A stretch of 61,147 nt of DNA from Fidelibacterota bacterium (lineage in GTDB: Bacteria > Fidelibacterota > Marinisomatia > Marinisomatales > TCS55). Below the pieces are notes generated by a model. It made no database searches and had not been told where the DNA came from. It worked only from the letters and a program-made list of their open reading frames with translations. This document shows, in pieces, positions 24,888 through 34,336 of the stretch. The number at the start of each line of letters is the position of its first letter. Position 1 is the first letter of the stretch. The position numbers and the translations under genes are program-made. The stretch is taken from positions 1 to 61,147 of the forward strand of contig JASLML010000003.1 in the NCBI GenBank assembly GCA_030746535.1, read 5' to 3'.

Positions 24888-26975
24888 TTGTATCTTGAAT
24901 TGCTAAGAAACTTGGATCCTATCTTCTGGATTGTGGTCGTTGGTGCCTGTTGTACTTTATTCATTGGATTCAGCAAATTGAAGGGCCATCCTCAATTCCC
25001 TATTCTTGTCGGATTAAGAATAGCAAGTGTCCTGGTATTAATGGCGCTCTTACTACATCCTGTATTGAAATGGGAGAAACAGGCACAGGTTTCTCTTTTC
25101 TGGAACGTATATCTTGATAATTCCGTGAGCATGAAATATCACCAGTCCATTTCTGTACCTTCGCTTTCCAACGGAGTGGAAATGGTCGAAGATGCTATCA
25201 GATCAAAAACAGAACATACTTCTTTTCACCACTTTTCAAGATCCGTAGAGGATGTACCTAACTTGTCTGTAAGTGCGGAGGGATCTGCTACCGATTTGGG
25301 TGCAGTGATGGAAGACATCTTATCAAGTCAGGATGAATTGGCGGCTGCAATAGTAATTACTGATGGGCAGTTAACCCAAGGGAAACACCCTTCTTCCATA
25401 CAAAAAAGCAGTATTCCAATTCATATTATTGCTGTCGGAGATTCTGTACCGCTGGTAGATGTTGCTGTAAAATCTCTTGATGCACCGACTGTAGCGATCA
25501 AAGGTGAGGATATTAAAGCTCAGGTGGTCGTTCAGGCTACAGGATTAGTGGATAAACCATTCAATGTTTCGCTATACCATAATTCCATACTGCTGGGTTC
25601 AAAACGGGTAAGAATTCGAGGAGGCGGTGCGGAAAGAGAGGTGTCGTTTCAATTCAGACCTAAGCAAATCGGAAAGCAGAAATACGAAATAAAAGTTTCT
25701 TCGGCAAGTGAAGAAATCAATATTGAAAACAACAGGCAGCTCTTTGAAATCAATATTTTAAAAGACCGTTACCCGGTGGCTCTGGTAACCGGTTCTCCAA
25801 ATTACCACACTGCTCTCATGAAGAAATTCACAAAATCGTATCCCCGAATAAGGGTGGATCATTTTGTGCAGCGCAGTGATGATGTTTTTTATCCTTCTCT
25901 GGATCAATTTTGGAAGAATTCCTACGATTTGATCATTTTTGAAAATTTCCCTGCAAACGAATTGCCAACCTCATTGCAAAGGGTGATGGGTAAAAAAATT
26001 GTGAATAATCAAGCATCGCTTGCATGGGTATTCGGTCCGCATATAAATAAAAATTCCGCAGAATCATTGTTTCCATTTTTTTATGTAGAAGGGGTTAGCA
26101 ATCAATTACAGGAATCACCCTACTCATGGTATTTTTCAGATGAATTCAATGCTGAGAGCTATCTTAATACAGAAACAGATCTGCAAACAGAATTTCCTCC
26201 GTTAACGAGCCCTGATTTTTATTTGCTTCCAAAAAAATCGGGCAGTGAGGTAATAGCTATGCTAGATACAGAGTCGGCCTTTCCGCTGATTCTAAGAACC
26301 GAAGTAAATGGATTAAGAAGTTTGGTTTTTGCAGCTCCCGATATGTATAAACTTCACTATTCTTTGAATGAAACTGAACAGCGTTTTTTTCTCGAAAAAT
26401 TTTGGCACGGCATGTATAACTGGCTATTAAGATCCGGATCACAAAATGAATTGTATTTCAGACTTAATAAGGACTCATACCAGCAAGGCGAAGAAATCCA
26501 AATTGCTGGAACGCAGAAAGGAATTGAAAATAAGACAGAAGCCCGGGCATTTATCAGCGTAATGAAAAATGGAATAAAATTAAATTCTGCGGAACTTCAT
26601 TATAATTTAAGCCGTTCCCTTTGGGAAGGAAATATCTGGGCTTCCAGCCCAGGAAGTTATTCCTATGAGATTGGCGTTGAGCATGGAAATAATACATCTT
26701 ATCACCGAGGAGAATTTACGGTTAATGAAAGCCAAATTGAATTGAACCGGGTCTTTGTTAATAGAGATATGCTTAAGAATCTGGCAATAGAATCCGGTGG
26801 AAAGTATATTCCATGGGCGTCCCGGGCAGATGTATCTGATCTTGTGATGAATCAATCAAAAAACGTAACAAGCAAAGCAAGCGTAAAATTCAGTCAAAAT
26901 CCCTGGTTGATTCTCATGCTCGTATTTATCTTATGTATTGAATGGAGCTTTAGGCGCTTTTCGGGCTTACCGTAA
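24888..26975 (+). CDS. Membrane protein with VWA-like domain (unassigned)
   Basis: A 695-residue protein with TTG start. Two N-terminal membrane helices (FWIVVVGACCTLFIGF, LRIASVLVLMALLLHPVL) are followed by a VWA-like domain with the MIDAS-type motif YLDNSVSM and AAAIVITDGQL. Beta-rich and GATase-like alpha/beta regions follow (VALVTGSPNYHTALM...YDLIIFENFPA). A final helix (PWLILMLVFILCIEWSF) ends it. Similar proteins occur with BatA/BatB aerotolerance genes in Bacteroidetes, but none are seen here. The function is unknown. Confidence 0.72.
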   Translation: MYLELLRNLDPIFWIVVVGACCTLFIGFSKLKGHPQFPILVGLRIASVLVLMALLLHPVLKWEKQAQVSLFWNVYLDNSVSMKYHQSISVPSLSNGVEMVEDAIRSKTEHTSFHHFSRSVEDVPNLSVSAEGSATDLGAVMEDILSSQDELAAAIVITDGQLTQGKHPSSIQKSSIPIHIIAVGDSVPLVDVAVKSLDAPTVAIKGEDIKAQVVVQATGLVDKPFNVSLYHNSILLGSKRVRIRGGGAEREVSFQFRPKQIGKQKYEIKVSSASEEINIENNRQLFEINILKDRYPVALVTGSPNYHTALMKKFTKSYPRIRVDHFVQRSDDVFYPSLDQFWKNSYDLIIFENFPANELPTSLQRVMGKKIVNNQASLAWVFGPHINKNSAESLFPFFYVEGVSNQLQESPYSWYFSDEFNAESYLNTETDLQTEFPPLTSPDFYLLPKKSGSEVIAMLDTESAFPLILRTEVNGLRSLVFAAPDMYKLHYSLNETEQRFFLEKFWHGMYNWLLRSGSQNELYFRLNKDSYQQGEEIQIAGTQKGIENKTEARAFISVMKNGIKLNSAELHYNLSRSLWEGNIWASSPGSYSYEIGVEHGNNTSYHRGEFTVNESQIELNRVFVNRDMLKNLAIESGGKYIPWASRADVSDLVMNQSKNVTSKASVKFSQNPWLILMLVFILCIEWSFRRFSGLP

Positions 26976-27000
26976 TTCAAATAATTACTTAACAGATATA

Positions 27001-28320
27001 ATGAAAAATATTACAGTAATTGGAACCGGATATGTTGGATTGGTTAGCGGAGCCGGTATTTCTGATTTTGGGCATCAGGTTTCCTGCGTGGATATTGATG
27101 AATCGAAAATTGCTTCACTGAAAAAAGGTGAAATTCCGATCTATGAACAGGGTTTGGAATCGTTGGTCAAACGGAATGTAGATGCCAACAGACTCACTTT
27201 TTCAAGCGATGTTTCCAATGCAATTAAAGATGCGGATGTCGTCTTTATTGCAGTAGGGACTCCGCAGGACGATGAAGGGAATGCAGATATATCCGCAGTG
27301 TTGAAAGTTGCGGAGACGATTGGATCATCTTTGAACGGATATAAGGTTATCTGTACGAAAAGCACGGTTCCAATCGGCACCGGCCGAAAAGTAATTGAAG
27401 CAATCAATAAAACATCTGGGCCATCTGCACAATTTGATTATGTTTCCAATCCTGAATTCTTGCGTGAAGGTGCTGCAGTTCGGGATTTTACTCATCCAGA
27501 TAGAGTGGTTATCGGCGCTGATTCGCAAAAGGCATTTGATTTTATGAAAGATGTCTACCATCCTTTGTATGTAAATGAAACACCTGTTCTACACACTAAT
27601 ATTGAGACTGCTGAAATGATCAAATACGCATGCAATGCATTTTTGGCGCTCAAAATCAGTTACATCAATGAAATAGCAAATTTCTGTGAAGAAGTTGGCG
27701 CCGATGTGTTTAATGTGGCTCAGGGGATGGGACTGGATGGAAGAATCAGCCCGAAATTTTTGCATCCCGGCCCCGGCTACGGTGGTTCCTGTTTTCCTAA
27801 GGATACCAATGCGCTTGCATCTCAGGCAGAAGCTGCGGGTGTTCCGCTGCAAACGATTCGGGGTGCGATTGATGCAAACGGTATCCAGCAAAACAGAATG
27901 GTTCAAAAATTACGGAGACTGATGGAAGGCTCATTTGAGAATAAAATTATCGCAGTTCTGGGACTCAGTTTTAAACCACAAACAGATGATATTCGTGAAT
28001 CACCAGCTATACCGATGATTAGATCACTACTGGAAGAAAAAGCTAGTGTAAAAGCATTTGACCCGGTATCCAATGATAATATGAAATCTATATTTCCAAA
28101 TGTTGAATTTCTTCAAGATGTTAATAGTGCGGTTGCAGATGCAGATGCAGCCGTAATTATGACCGATTGGAATGAATTTAGGGGAATGGATATTTCTCGC
28201 ATCACATCTTTGATGAAAACTCCAATTATTTTGGATACCAGAAATATTTTGAATACTGACGAATTGGATTCGAGTGGAGTGATCTATGATAATGTTGGAA
28301 GAAAGAAAACAAACGCATGA
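27001..28320 (+). CDS. ugd: UDP-glucose 6-dehydrogenase
   Basis: Oxidises UDP-glucose to UDP-glucuronate with two NAD+. I start at MKNITVIGTGYVGLVSG (439 residues). The track extends 21 codons into the preceding gene. Visible features are the Rossmann motif GTGYVGLVSG, the catalytic Cys in GPGYGGSCFPKDTNAL, and the C-terminal NAD/UDP domain (LGLSFKPQTDDIRESPA). It opens the polysaccharide cluster and overlaps the Wza-like gene by 4 bp. Confidence 0.95.
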   Translation: MKNITVIGTGYVGLVSGAGISDFGHQVSCVDIDESKIASLKKGEIPIYEQGLESLVKRNVDANRLTFSSDVSNAIKDADVVFIAVGTPQDDEGNADISAVLKVAETIGSSLNGYKVICTKSTVPIGTGRKVIEAINKTSGPSAQFDYVSNPEFLREGAAVRDFTHPDRVVIGADSQKAFDFMKDVYHPLYVNETPVLHTNIETAEMIKYACNAFLALKISYINEIANFCEEVGADVFNVAQGMGLDGRISPKFLHPGPGYGGSCFPKDTNALASQAEAAGVPLQTIRGAIDANGIQQNRMVQKLRRLMEGSFENKIIAVLGLSFKPQTDDIRESPAIPMIRSLLEEKASVKAFDPVSNDNMKSIFPNVEFLQDVNSAVADADAAVIMTDWNEFRGMDISRITSLMKTPIILDTRNILNTDELDSSGVIYDNVGRKKTNA

Positions 28321-29345
28321 CCTTGTTTAAAATCATAGGATATTCTGCCATATGTGGAGGATTATTCTTTTCTACCTTGTCATCACAGGATAGAAGAGAA
28401 TACCAGCAAACAATTGATCCAAAGAAATATGGATGGCAGGAAGAACTTGAAACTGCGGATGATATGCAGGCTGCAGCATATCTTGATTATATAGCATTAG
28501 AAAGAATGGTTGATTCAGAAACCTATATATTAGGACCAGGAGACATTATCGGAATCAATATTATATCATCAGAATCGATGAATTATTCGCTTCGTATTTT
28601 GCCTTCAGGAAGTATCCTGATTCCTTCCGTAGGATCCTTAAATCTTAATGGTGAAAACCTTAAAAATGCAGTAAAAAAAATTAAATCATACATCAAAAAA
28701 AATGCTTATCCTAATGCCAGAGTGTTTGCCTCTCTTGAACATATCAAACGTTTCAAGGTTCAGATTTCCGGAGCTATTCATGAGCCTGGATTTATAGAAG
28801 TGAATGGCGTATCTCGTCTAATGGATGCTGTTGCACTTGCTGGAGGTGTTCACAAATATGCAGAATCAAATCTGATCATCCTTTCAAGACGTGATTCAAA
28901 GGTGAATTATCATCCGGGTAAGTTTTTAATGCAAGGAGATGTGGGTCAAAACCCTTATTTGCAAGAGGGCGATGTGATTCATATACCTTTTGATAAGCTT
29001 TATGAAAAAGACATCAGCCAATATTCTGATCTTAATTACAGCCAAGTAGTTGTTATCGGCTTTGTTCAGGTGCCAGGTGGTTTCCGTTATATCCCTGGGT
29101 ATAAGGTTCGGGATTATATTGCAATTCGAGGCGGCCCTACTGATTCAGGAAGCTTAACAGGGGCTCGGATAATAAGAAAAGACGGAACTGTTATAACGAA
29201 CGCTTTAGACAAAGGAGTTTTTCCGGGAGATATCATTGAAGTTCCAGCAACATTACAATATCGTTTATTCGGCAGAACCAGTGCCACCCAGATTATTTCA
29301 GCATTCTTATCCATTTATTTGGCCTATCAGGCTTCCATCAACTAA
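28317..29345 (+). CDS. Wza-like polysaccharide export protein
   Basis: A 342-residue periplasmic/outer-membrane export protein. A hydrophobic N-terminus (ICGGLFFSTLSSQ) serves as signal peptide, with no convincing lipobox. The Poly_export domain is at YILGPGDIIGINIISSE, followed by SLBB-type domains (VQISGAIHEPGFIEVNG and VVIGFVQVPGGFRYIPG), and a C-terminal hydrophobic stretch ends it. It probably forms the outer-membrane conduit with the adjacent Wzz-type protein. Overlaps ugd by 4 bp. Confidence 0.9.
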   Translation: MTLFKIIGYSAICGGLFFSTLSSQDRREYQQTIDPKKYGWQEELETADDMQAAAYLDYIALERMVDSETYILGPGDIIGINIISSESMNYSLRILPSGSILIPSVGSLNLNGENLKNAVKKIKSYIKKNAYPNARVFASLEHIKRFKVQISGAIHEPGFIEVNGVSRLMDAVALAGGVHKYAESNLIILSRRDSKVNYHPGKFLMQGDVGQNPYLQEGDVIHIPFDKLYEKDISQYSDLNYSQVVVIGFVQVPGGFRYIPGYKVRDYIAIRGGPTDSGSLTGARIIRKDGTVITNALDKGVFPGDIIEVPATLQYRLFGRTSATQIISAFLSIYLAYQASIN

Positions 29346-29351
29346 TTCATA

Positions 29352-30680
29352 ATGGCGCTAACCGATCACGAACAAAAAATACTTGAGCTGATACAAAAGC
29401 ATCCAGAAATCCTAACTGATACTAAGGAAAGAGCGCGCTACGCAAAAAAGATTGGCCTTACGGAAAAAACACTGAGAAACAGGATTGGTGAATTGAAAAG
29501 GCAGGGATTTATTGAAAATTCCGAGACAAAACAAATGGAATCTAAATCGAGTGATTCGCCAAAGAGATCTGATCGTCAAGAAATTGAATTGGATAATGCA
29601 TTTACTCCAATATTGAGGTATAAACAAAATTTTCTAAATATATGGATTATGATTTCTCTCGTTATTGGAGCGCTTTCATTTGTATTGCCAAAATGGTATG
29701 AAGGGAGAGCTGTCATTCTGCCGCCATCAAACGATTCTTCCCAGTTTGGTGCAGGAGGATTAAGTGGTTTATTTGGAATGAGTAGTCTTGTGGATGCTTT
29801 CTCAAGTTCAAATGACGGACAAGAGAGATTTCTCGCTATTCTAAAAAGTGACAGATTAATGCAGATATTAGAACAAAAATTTGATTTTCAATCTAAATAT
29901 GATACTGATGATCTCGAATCAACCCTAAAAAAATTACGAAAACATATTTCTATTTTAATTGAAGATGAAAATCAAATTGTAATTTCTATTTTAGACCTTT
30001 CCCAAGATGATGTTGCCGATATTACGAATGAAACAGTTCGCATCTTGGATTCCCTAAATATCGAATTAAGCAACACTCAAGCCAGAGGTTCAAGGCTGTT
30101 CATCGAGGACCGTGTCAATGAAGTACTCGATAGTTTAAAAAGTCTGGAATTCCAGCTTACAAACTTTATGGAAACTGAAGGTGTAATGAGTTTGGAAGAT
30201 CAGGTATCTGTAGGCGTTGAAAAAGCAGCAGAATTACAGGCTATGATTACCGCCAAAGAGGTGGAGTTATCGGTAGCAGAAAAAATGATGGAAACTTCTC
30301 AGCCAATCCTCGGTCAGCTAAGACATGAACTGATTCAACTAAAACAGGACTATAAGGATTTTTTTCATAGTGATTCCAACGACCAGCTGTTGCCTAGTTT
30401 TTCGGATGTGCCAGAATTAGCAACCAAGCTTACCAGGCTTCAGCGGGCTATCGAATATCATGTAAAATTGCTGGAATTTCTTGGACCTCAGTATGAGCAG
30501 GCAAAAATTGATGAGGTAAAGGATATACCTACACTGCAGGTGTTGGATTGGGCAGTGAGGCCTGAGAGAGAAGCAAGGCCAAGAAAAATAATGATGATTC
30601 TAGTAGGGTTACTCCTTGGGTTTGTTTTAGCCTATTTATTTGTCTACGTTCAGGATTTTCGAAATAGATACCTGAATTAG
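29352..30680 (+). CDS. Wzz-type chain-length protein with N-terminal helix-turn-helix domain
   Basis: A 442-residue polysaccharide co-polymerase. Membrane segments near residues 97-114 (IWIMISLVIGALSFVLP) and 415-433 (IMMILVGLLLGFVLAYLFVY) flank a periplasmic domain with coiled-coil stretches (VGVEKAAELQAMITAKEVELS), the Wzz topology. Unusually, residues 1-60 read as a winged helix-turn-helix (EQKILELIQKHPEILTD, TEKTLRNRIGELKRQGFIEN), followed by a charged linker. No tyrosine-kinase domain is attached. The cytoplasmic HTH could bind DNA or act as a protein-interaction module. Confidence 0.85.
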   Translation: MALTDHEQKILELIQKHPEILTDTKERARYAKKIGLTEKTLRNRIGELKRQGFIENSETKQMESKSSDSPKRSDRQEIELDNAFTPILRYKQNFLNIWIMISLVIGALSFVLPKWYEGRAVILPPSNDSSQFGAGGLSGLFGMSSLVDAFSSSNDGQERFLAILKSDRLMQILEQKFDFQSKYDTDDLESTLKKLRKHISILIEDENQIVISILDLSQDDVADITNETVRILDSLNIELSNTQARGSRLFIEDRVNEVLDSLKSLEFQLTNFMETEGVMSLEDQVSVGVEKAAELQAMITAKEVELSVAEKMMETSQPILGQLRHELIQLKQDYKDFFHSDSNDQLLPSFSDVPELATKLTRLQRAIEYHVKLLEFLGPQYEQAKIDEVKDIPTLQVLDWAVRPEREARPRKIMMILVGLLLGFVLAYLFVYVQDFRNRYLN

Positions 30681-30703
30681 GTTCACAATAGCCGCTAAGC
30701 TGA

Positions 30704-31936
30704 ATGCACTCATTTATTGGAATCCTGACAATCTTTACGATTGCCGGGATTTTTATTTTTTCGAAGTATAGAATGCATACATCTCTCGGCTGGGTATTAG
30801 CTATTAGTTTTGGAGTCCGCGTGGTGGCAGCAATTTTCCAAGAGTTATATCATATTGTACCCTATGATTGGGATGAGGGTCTTTTTTTAAATATGGGGAT
30901 GAAAGTAAAGAACTATTTAGAAGGTACAAGGGCATCACTGCCGTTTGTAACATTATCGGGGGTTCCCGCCTATGGTACATTATTAGGCGGTTTATTTTTC
31001 CTTTACGATTTTGAACCATTTCTTGCTCGATTGTTAAGTGCTGTTATAGGTACAGGTGTAGTGTTCTGGGTTTATAAGTTATCAGAACAGTTAAAGCTGA
31101 ATCAATCATCCACAATTTTCATTTCTTTGGTTGTCGGTTTGACTCCTTCTTATATCATTTATTCAACTTTAATAATGCGCGATGTTTTGATTTGGCTATT
31201 GATTATGGTATTCGCTTTTCTTTGGGTAAAATCAATACAGAGAATGAGTACGCGATATTTAACGTGGGGTCTAATTCCTGCCTTAGTCCTTGTTCCTCTG
31301 CGTCCCCAATATGCACCATTATTTGCAGCTGCATTTGGATTTGTCTGTTATTTGTTTGCTAAGAAAACACATTTCCAGTTCAGAAAGATCAAACTGCATG
31401 GAATACAATATGCATTCTTTTTATCTGGCCTTGGCGGTGTGCTTATAGTGATTGGGTTATTGGTATTGTCAGAAATTGCAAGATGGGACAATGCAACTGT
31501 ATTAGAATATTTGATTCGACAACAAGGATGGCGAACACAAGGCGGATCTGTATATTTATCTGATTTGGAGTACACTTCATTCTTTGACGTTTTCATATAC
31601 CTCCCCCAAAGATTTATCCATTTTACCTTTGGCCCCTTTCTTTGGAACGGAGGCTCTGCACAGGTTTTTGCTAGTGGGCTGGAATCTCTAATCGGATGGA
31701 TTTTCTTTTTTATTCTAATTGCGAATTACAAGATATTAAACCGCAGTCTTGACAGCAGCTGGGTACAAAGTATACGTTTTATACTGATGTTTGTAATAAT
31801 TAATCTAATCACTGCTAGTATTATTGATTCAAATTATGGTACAGCGATGCGCCATAGGATGATCTTCATGCCATTACTATTCATTGCAGCATTGTCAATG
31901 CGTCAAACCAGAATTGATCTTACTTCCAATAGCTAA
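30704..31936 (+). CDS. Polytopic membrane glycosyltransferase (GT-C/PMT-like) or Wzy polymerase
   Basis: A 410-residue protein with about ten hydrophobic helices. The first external loop contains PYDWDEGLFLNMGMKVKNYL, an acidic pair in the position used by GT-C enzymes such as PMT/ArnT. Another loop carries WRTQGGSVYLSDLEYTS. It uses lipid-linked sugars or repeats at the periplasmic face by family behaviour. Since no other Wzy candidate is in the cluster, it may be the polymerase. The two roles cannot be separated from sequence alone. Confidence 0.65.
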   Translation: MHSFIGILTIFTIAGIFIFSKYRMHTSLGWVLAISFGVRVVAAIFQELYHIVPYDWDEGLFLNMGMKVKNYLEGTRASLPFVTLSGVPAYGTLLGGLFFLYDFEPFLARLLSAVIGTGVVFWVYKLSEQLKLNQSSTIFISLVVGLTPSYIIYSTLIMRDVLIWLLIMVFAFLWVKSIQRMSTRYLTWGLIPALVLVPLRPQYAPLFAAAFGFVCYLFAKKTHFQFRKIKLHGIQYAFFLSGLGGVLIVIGLLVLSEIARWDNATVLEYLIRQQGWRTQGGSVYLSDLEYTSFFDVFIYLPQRFIHFTFGPFLWNGGSAQVFASGLESLIGWIFFFILIANYKILNRSLDSSWVQSIRFILMFVIINLITASIIDSNYGTAMRHRMIFMPLLFIAALSMRQTRIDLTSNS

Positions 31937-31950
31937 TAAAGATAGAATTC

Positions 31951-33171
31951 ATGAAAAATAAAATATTATTGCAGATAGGATCAGCCGGAATTCTCGTAAT
32001 TATTGGTTCGTTAGCATCCTTTGCATCAAATATTCTATTGGGAAGAACGTTATCTCAGGAAGATTTTGGTGTTTTTTCGCTATTCCGTTCGGTAATGTTT
32101 TTATTACCTGTTCTTGCTTTTCTCGGATATGGAAATGCTATGATTAGATTTGCAAAAGAAAACGATTTTTCTACCACCAATTGGAAACCGTCATTACAAA
32201 AAATAAATATTCTTGGTGCAGGAATAATGTTTATTGCAGCTATAGTTGTGCAGAGGATATATCCATTCTCTTTCGTTCAGTCTATTTTTTTAGGAATAGC
32301 TGCATGGATGTTCGCTCGCGTAATGAATACCAATTCAATCCTCAGGATAAACGGCAAAATGGTGCTTGGTCAATTTACAATACTGGTGTGGAGATACGTT
32401 TTTTTTATAACACTTCTTGTTACCTTAACTTGGTATGAGATCTCCATAGAAAAAGTATTGATACTCTTTTTTCTATCTTTTGCTTTGATGTTTGTAGTTG
32501 CTAAAATAATTGAACATAGGATTTCTGTTGGTTCAAAAATAGTCAGTCTGAAAGAAATCTACCGGTACGGATCCACATTCTTTATAATTAATATATTTTC
32601 AATTCTAATGATACAATTGGATAAACTAATTATTTCATTGAATCAAGGATCTGTTGCAGTTGGTATATATGTTGGAGTTTCCTTGATTGCTCTAACTGTT
32701 TTCAATCTTGCAGGAACGACAATAGGATATGTACTCATGCCGCATTTTGCCAATGGAAATAAAATTATACTAAGAGAATTTCTGATTTATTTTTTGCTTA
32801 TTCCTTTAACCTTGTTAACGGTTTCATTATTTTGGCTGGAAGCAATAAATACATTCATTTTTGATTATAAATATTCTGGAAATACACATTTATTATATTT
32901 ATCCGTTGGAATCGGAATTATGCAATATTATCACAATATTATTGAATTTTCGCTTGGTGGATTGAGTGCAGAATCAACTTTGAAAACCTATTTATGGTCA
33001 ATTTTGATTTCGATTATATTGCTGATATTTTGCTCAGTATATTTTGCAGAATCATACAATTTAAATGGAATAGTCTTTGGTTGCTTGATTGCATGGATTG
33101 TAAAAAATATTATTGGGATGATTTTACTTGGCAATATCTTTCATCAAAGAAAAATAATAATATTTTCATGA
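31951..33171 (+). CDS. Wzx-type lipid-linked oligosaccharide flippase
   Basis: A 406-residue protein with about 12 hydrophobic segments. The N-terminus (LASFASNILLGRTLSQEDFGVFSLFRS) is the MOP/PST family signature. It should move undecaprenyl-linked repeats across the inner membrane. The gene is visibly more A/T-rich than its neighbours, as often seen for wzx. The stop overlaps the next gene (ATGA). Confidence 0.88.
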   Translation: MKNKILLQIGSAGILVIIGSLASFASNILLGRTLSQEDFGVFSLFRSVMFLLPVLAFLGYGNAMIRFAKENDFSTTNWKPSLQKINILGAGIMFIAAIVVQRIYPFSFVQSIFLGIAAWMFARVMNTNSILRINGKMVLGQFTILVWRYVFFITLLVTLTWYEISIEKVLILFFLSFALMFVVAKIIEHRISVGSKIVSLKEIYRYGSTFFIINIFSILMIQLDKLIISLNQGSVAVGIYVGVSLIALTVFNLAGTTIGYVLMPHFANGNKIILREFLIYFLLIPLTLLTVSLFWLEAINTFIFDYKYSGNTHLLYLSVGIGIMQYYHNIIEFSLGGLSAESTLKTYLWSILISIILLIFCSVYFAESYNLNGIVFGCLIAWIVKNIIGMILLGNIFHQRKIIIFS

Positions 33172-34313
33172 AAATAATCTTAGACGGAACGGGTATATCA
33201 AATAAACCTACTGGATTAGGCGTTTATATCTATCAGCTGGTAAATAGTTTATGCCAGATTTCAACAAATTGTATATTTGAATTATGGATTTCCACTTCAT
33301 TAAATAATAAACACAAAATTTATAGTTTAGATTATCCAAATTTGAATATAGAAAAAATAAGTCTTAACAGTATTGGCCCACTGAGGGATTTAAAGTTCAA
33401 TTATTATAAAAGTCGAATTACTGACGATAGTATTTTCCATTCATTGAGTTCGAACTTTCCGCTGACATTTTATCCCTTCAAACATAGCGTTACGACAATT
33501 CATGATTTAAAATTTATATTACATCCAACTTATTTAGGAAGGTTGTACAAGTTAAAAACAGCATATTTGACAAAAGTCTTCAATAATGGTATAAAGCATG
33601 CAGATCGAATTATTTGCATATCTAAATCGACGAGAAATGATCTAATTACTTATTATCGAAGTATTGATGATATTGATCAAAAAATATCAGTGGTTCCACT
33701 TGCATCTGCTTTGAAGAAGCTTCCAGAAGATAAAAATGAAGCAAGTGGGAATACTATTTTTGACAAACCATATTTTCTATTTGTGGGAGAGTTTCGTCCT
33801 CATAAAAACATCGATGGAATGATTTCTGCGTTTAAAAAATTTTATATGATGGATAAAGATAACGAAAACTTTCTTTTTGTGATTGTTGGATCAAAGCATG
33901 CAAGTAAAACCAAATTCCAAATGAGTGACTTTTCCTCGGAAATATTGAATAATATTATTATCATGGAGGATGTTGATGATCATCAACTAGTTCATTTATA
34001 TAACAATGCATTTGCGTTATTATTTTTGTCCCATTATGAAGGGTTCGGATTGCCTATTGTAGAGGCAATGGAACTTGGTAAACCAGTCATTACTTCAAAC
34101 GTTTCTTCAATGCCGGAACTTGTGAAAAATACAGATTATATGGTTGATCCGAATGATCACATAGCAGCTGCAAACATGATGAATAGACTTGCGGTTGATA
34201 AAGAATTTTATGATCGTTCAGTAAATAATTCGCTTATGCAATCCAAAAATTATTCCTGGATGAAAACTGCATCTGAAACATTAAGTGTGTATAATACATT
34301 CTCTGAGCAATAA
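33168..34313 (+). CDS. GT4-family glycosyltransferase
   Basis: I start at MKIILDGTGISNKPTGLGVY (381 residues), which gives an ATGA overlap with wzx. The tracked start lies inside wzx. The GT-B fold motifs are the N-terminal GLGVYIYQL and the C-terminal SHYEGFGLPIVEAMELGKPVI, with the E-x7-E pair that binds the donor nucleotide. FVGEFRPHKNIDG marks the interdomain region. Donor and acceptor sugars are unknown. A/T-rich like wzx. Confidence 0.9.
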   Translation: MKIILDGTGISNKPTGLGVYIYQLVNSLCQISTNCIFELWISTSLNNKHKIYSLDYPNLNIEKISLNSIGPLRDLKFNYYKSRITDDSIFHSLSSNFPLTFYPFKHSVTTIHDLKFILHPTYLGRLYKLKTAYLTKVFNNGIKHADRIICISKSTRNDLITYYRSIDDIDQKISVVPLASALKKLPEDKNEASGNTIFDKPYFLFVGEFRPHKNIDGMISAFKKFYMMDKDNENFLFVIVGSKHASKTKFQMSDFSSEILNNIIIMEDVDDHQLVHLYNNAFALLFLSHYEGFGLPIVEAMELGKPVITSNVSSMPELVKNTDYMVDPNDHIAAANMMNRLAVDKEFYDRSVNNSLMQSKNYSWMKTASETLSVYNTFSEQ

Positions 34314-34336
34314 TTAGAAACTGAGATAAACAGCAC

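Noticed and set aside
32994-33167. 58-residue N-terminal extension of the GT4 enzyme
   Set aside because: It overlaps the wzx coding region in another frame. The GT4 fold starts at MKIILDGTG with an ATGA overlap.
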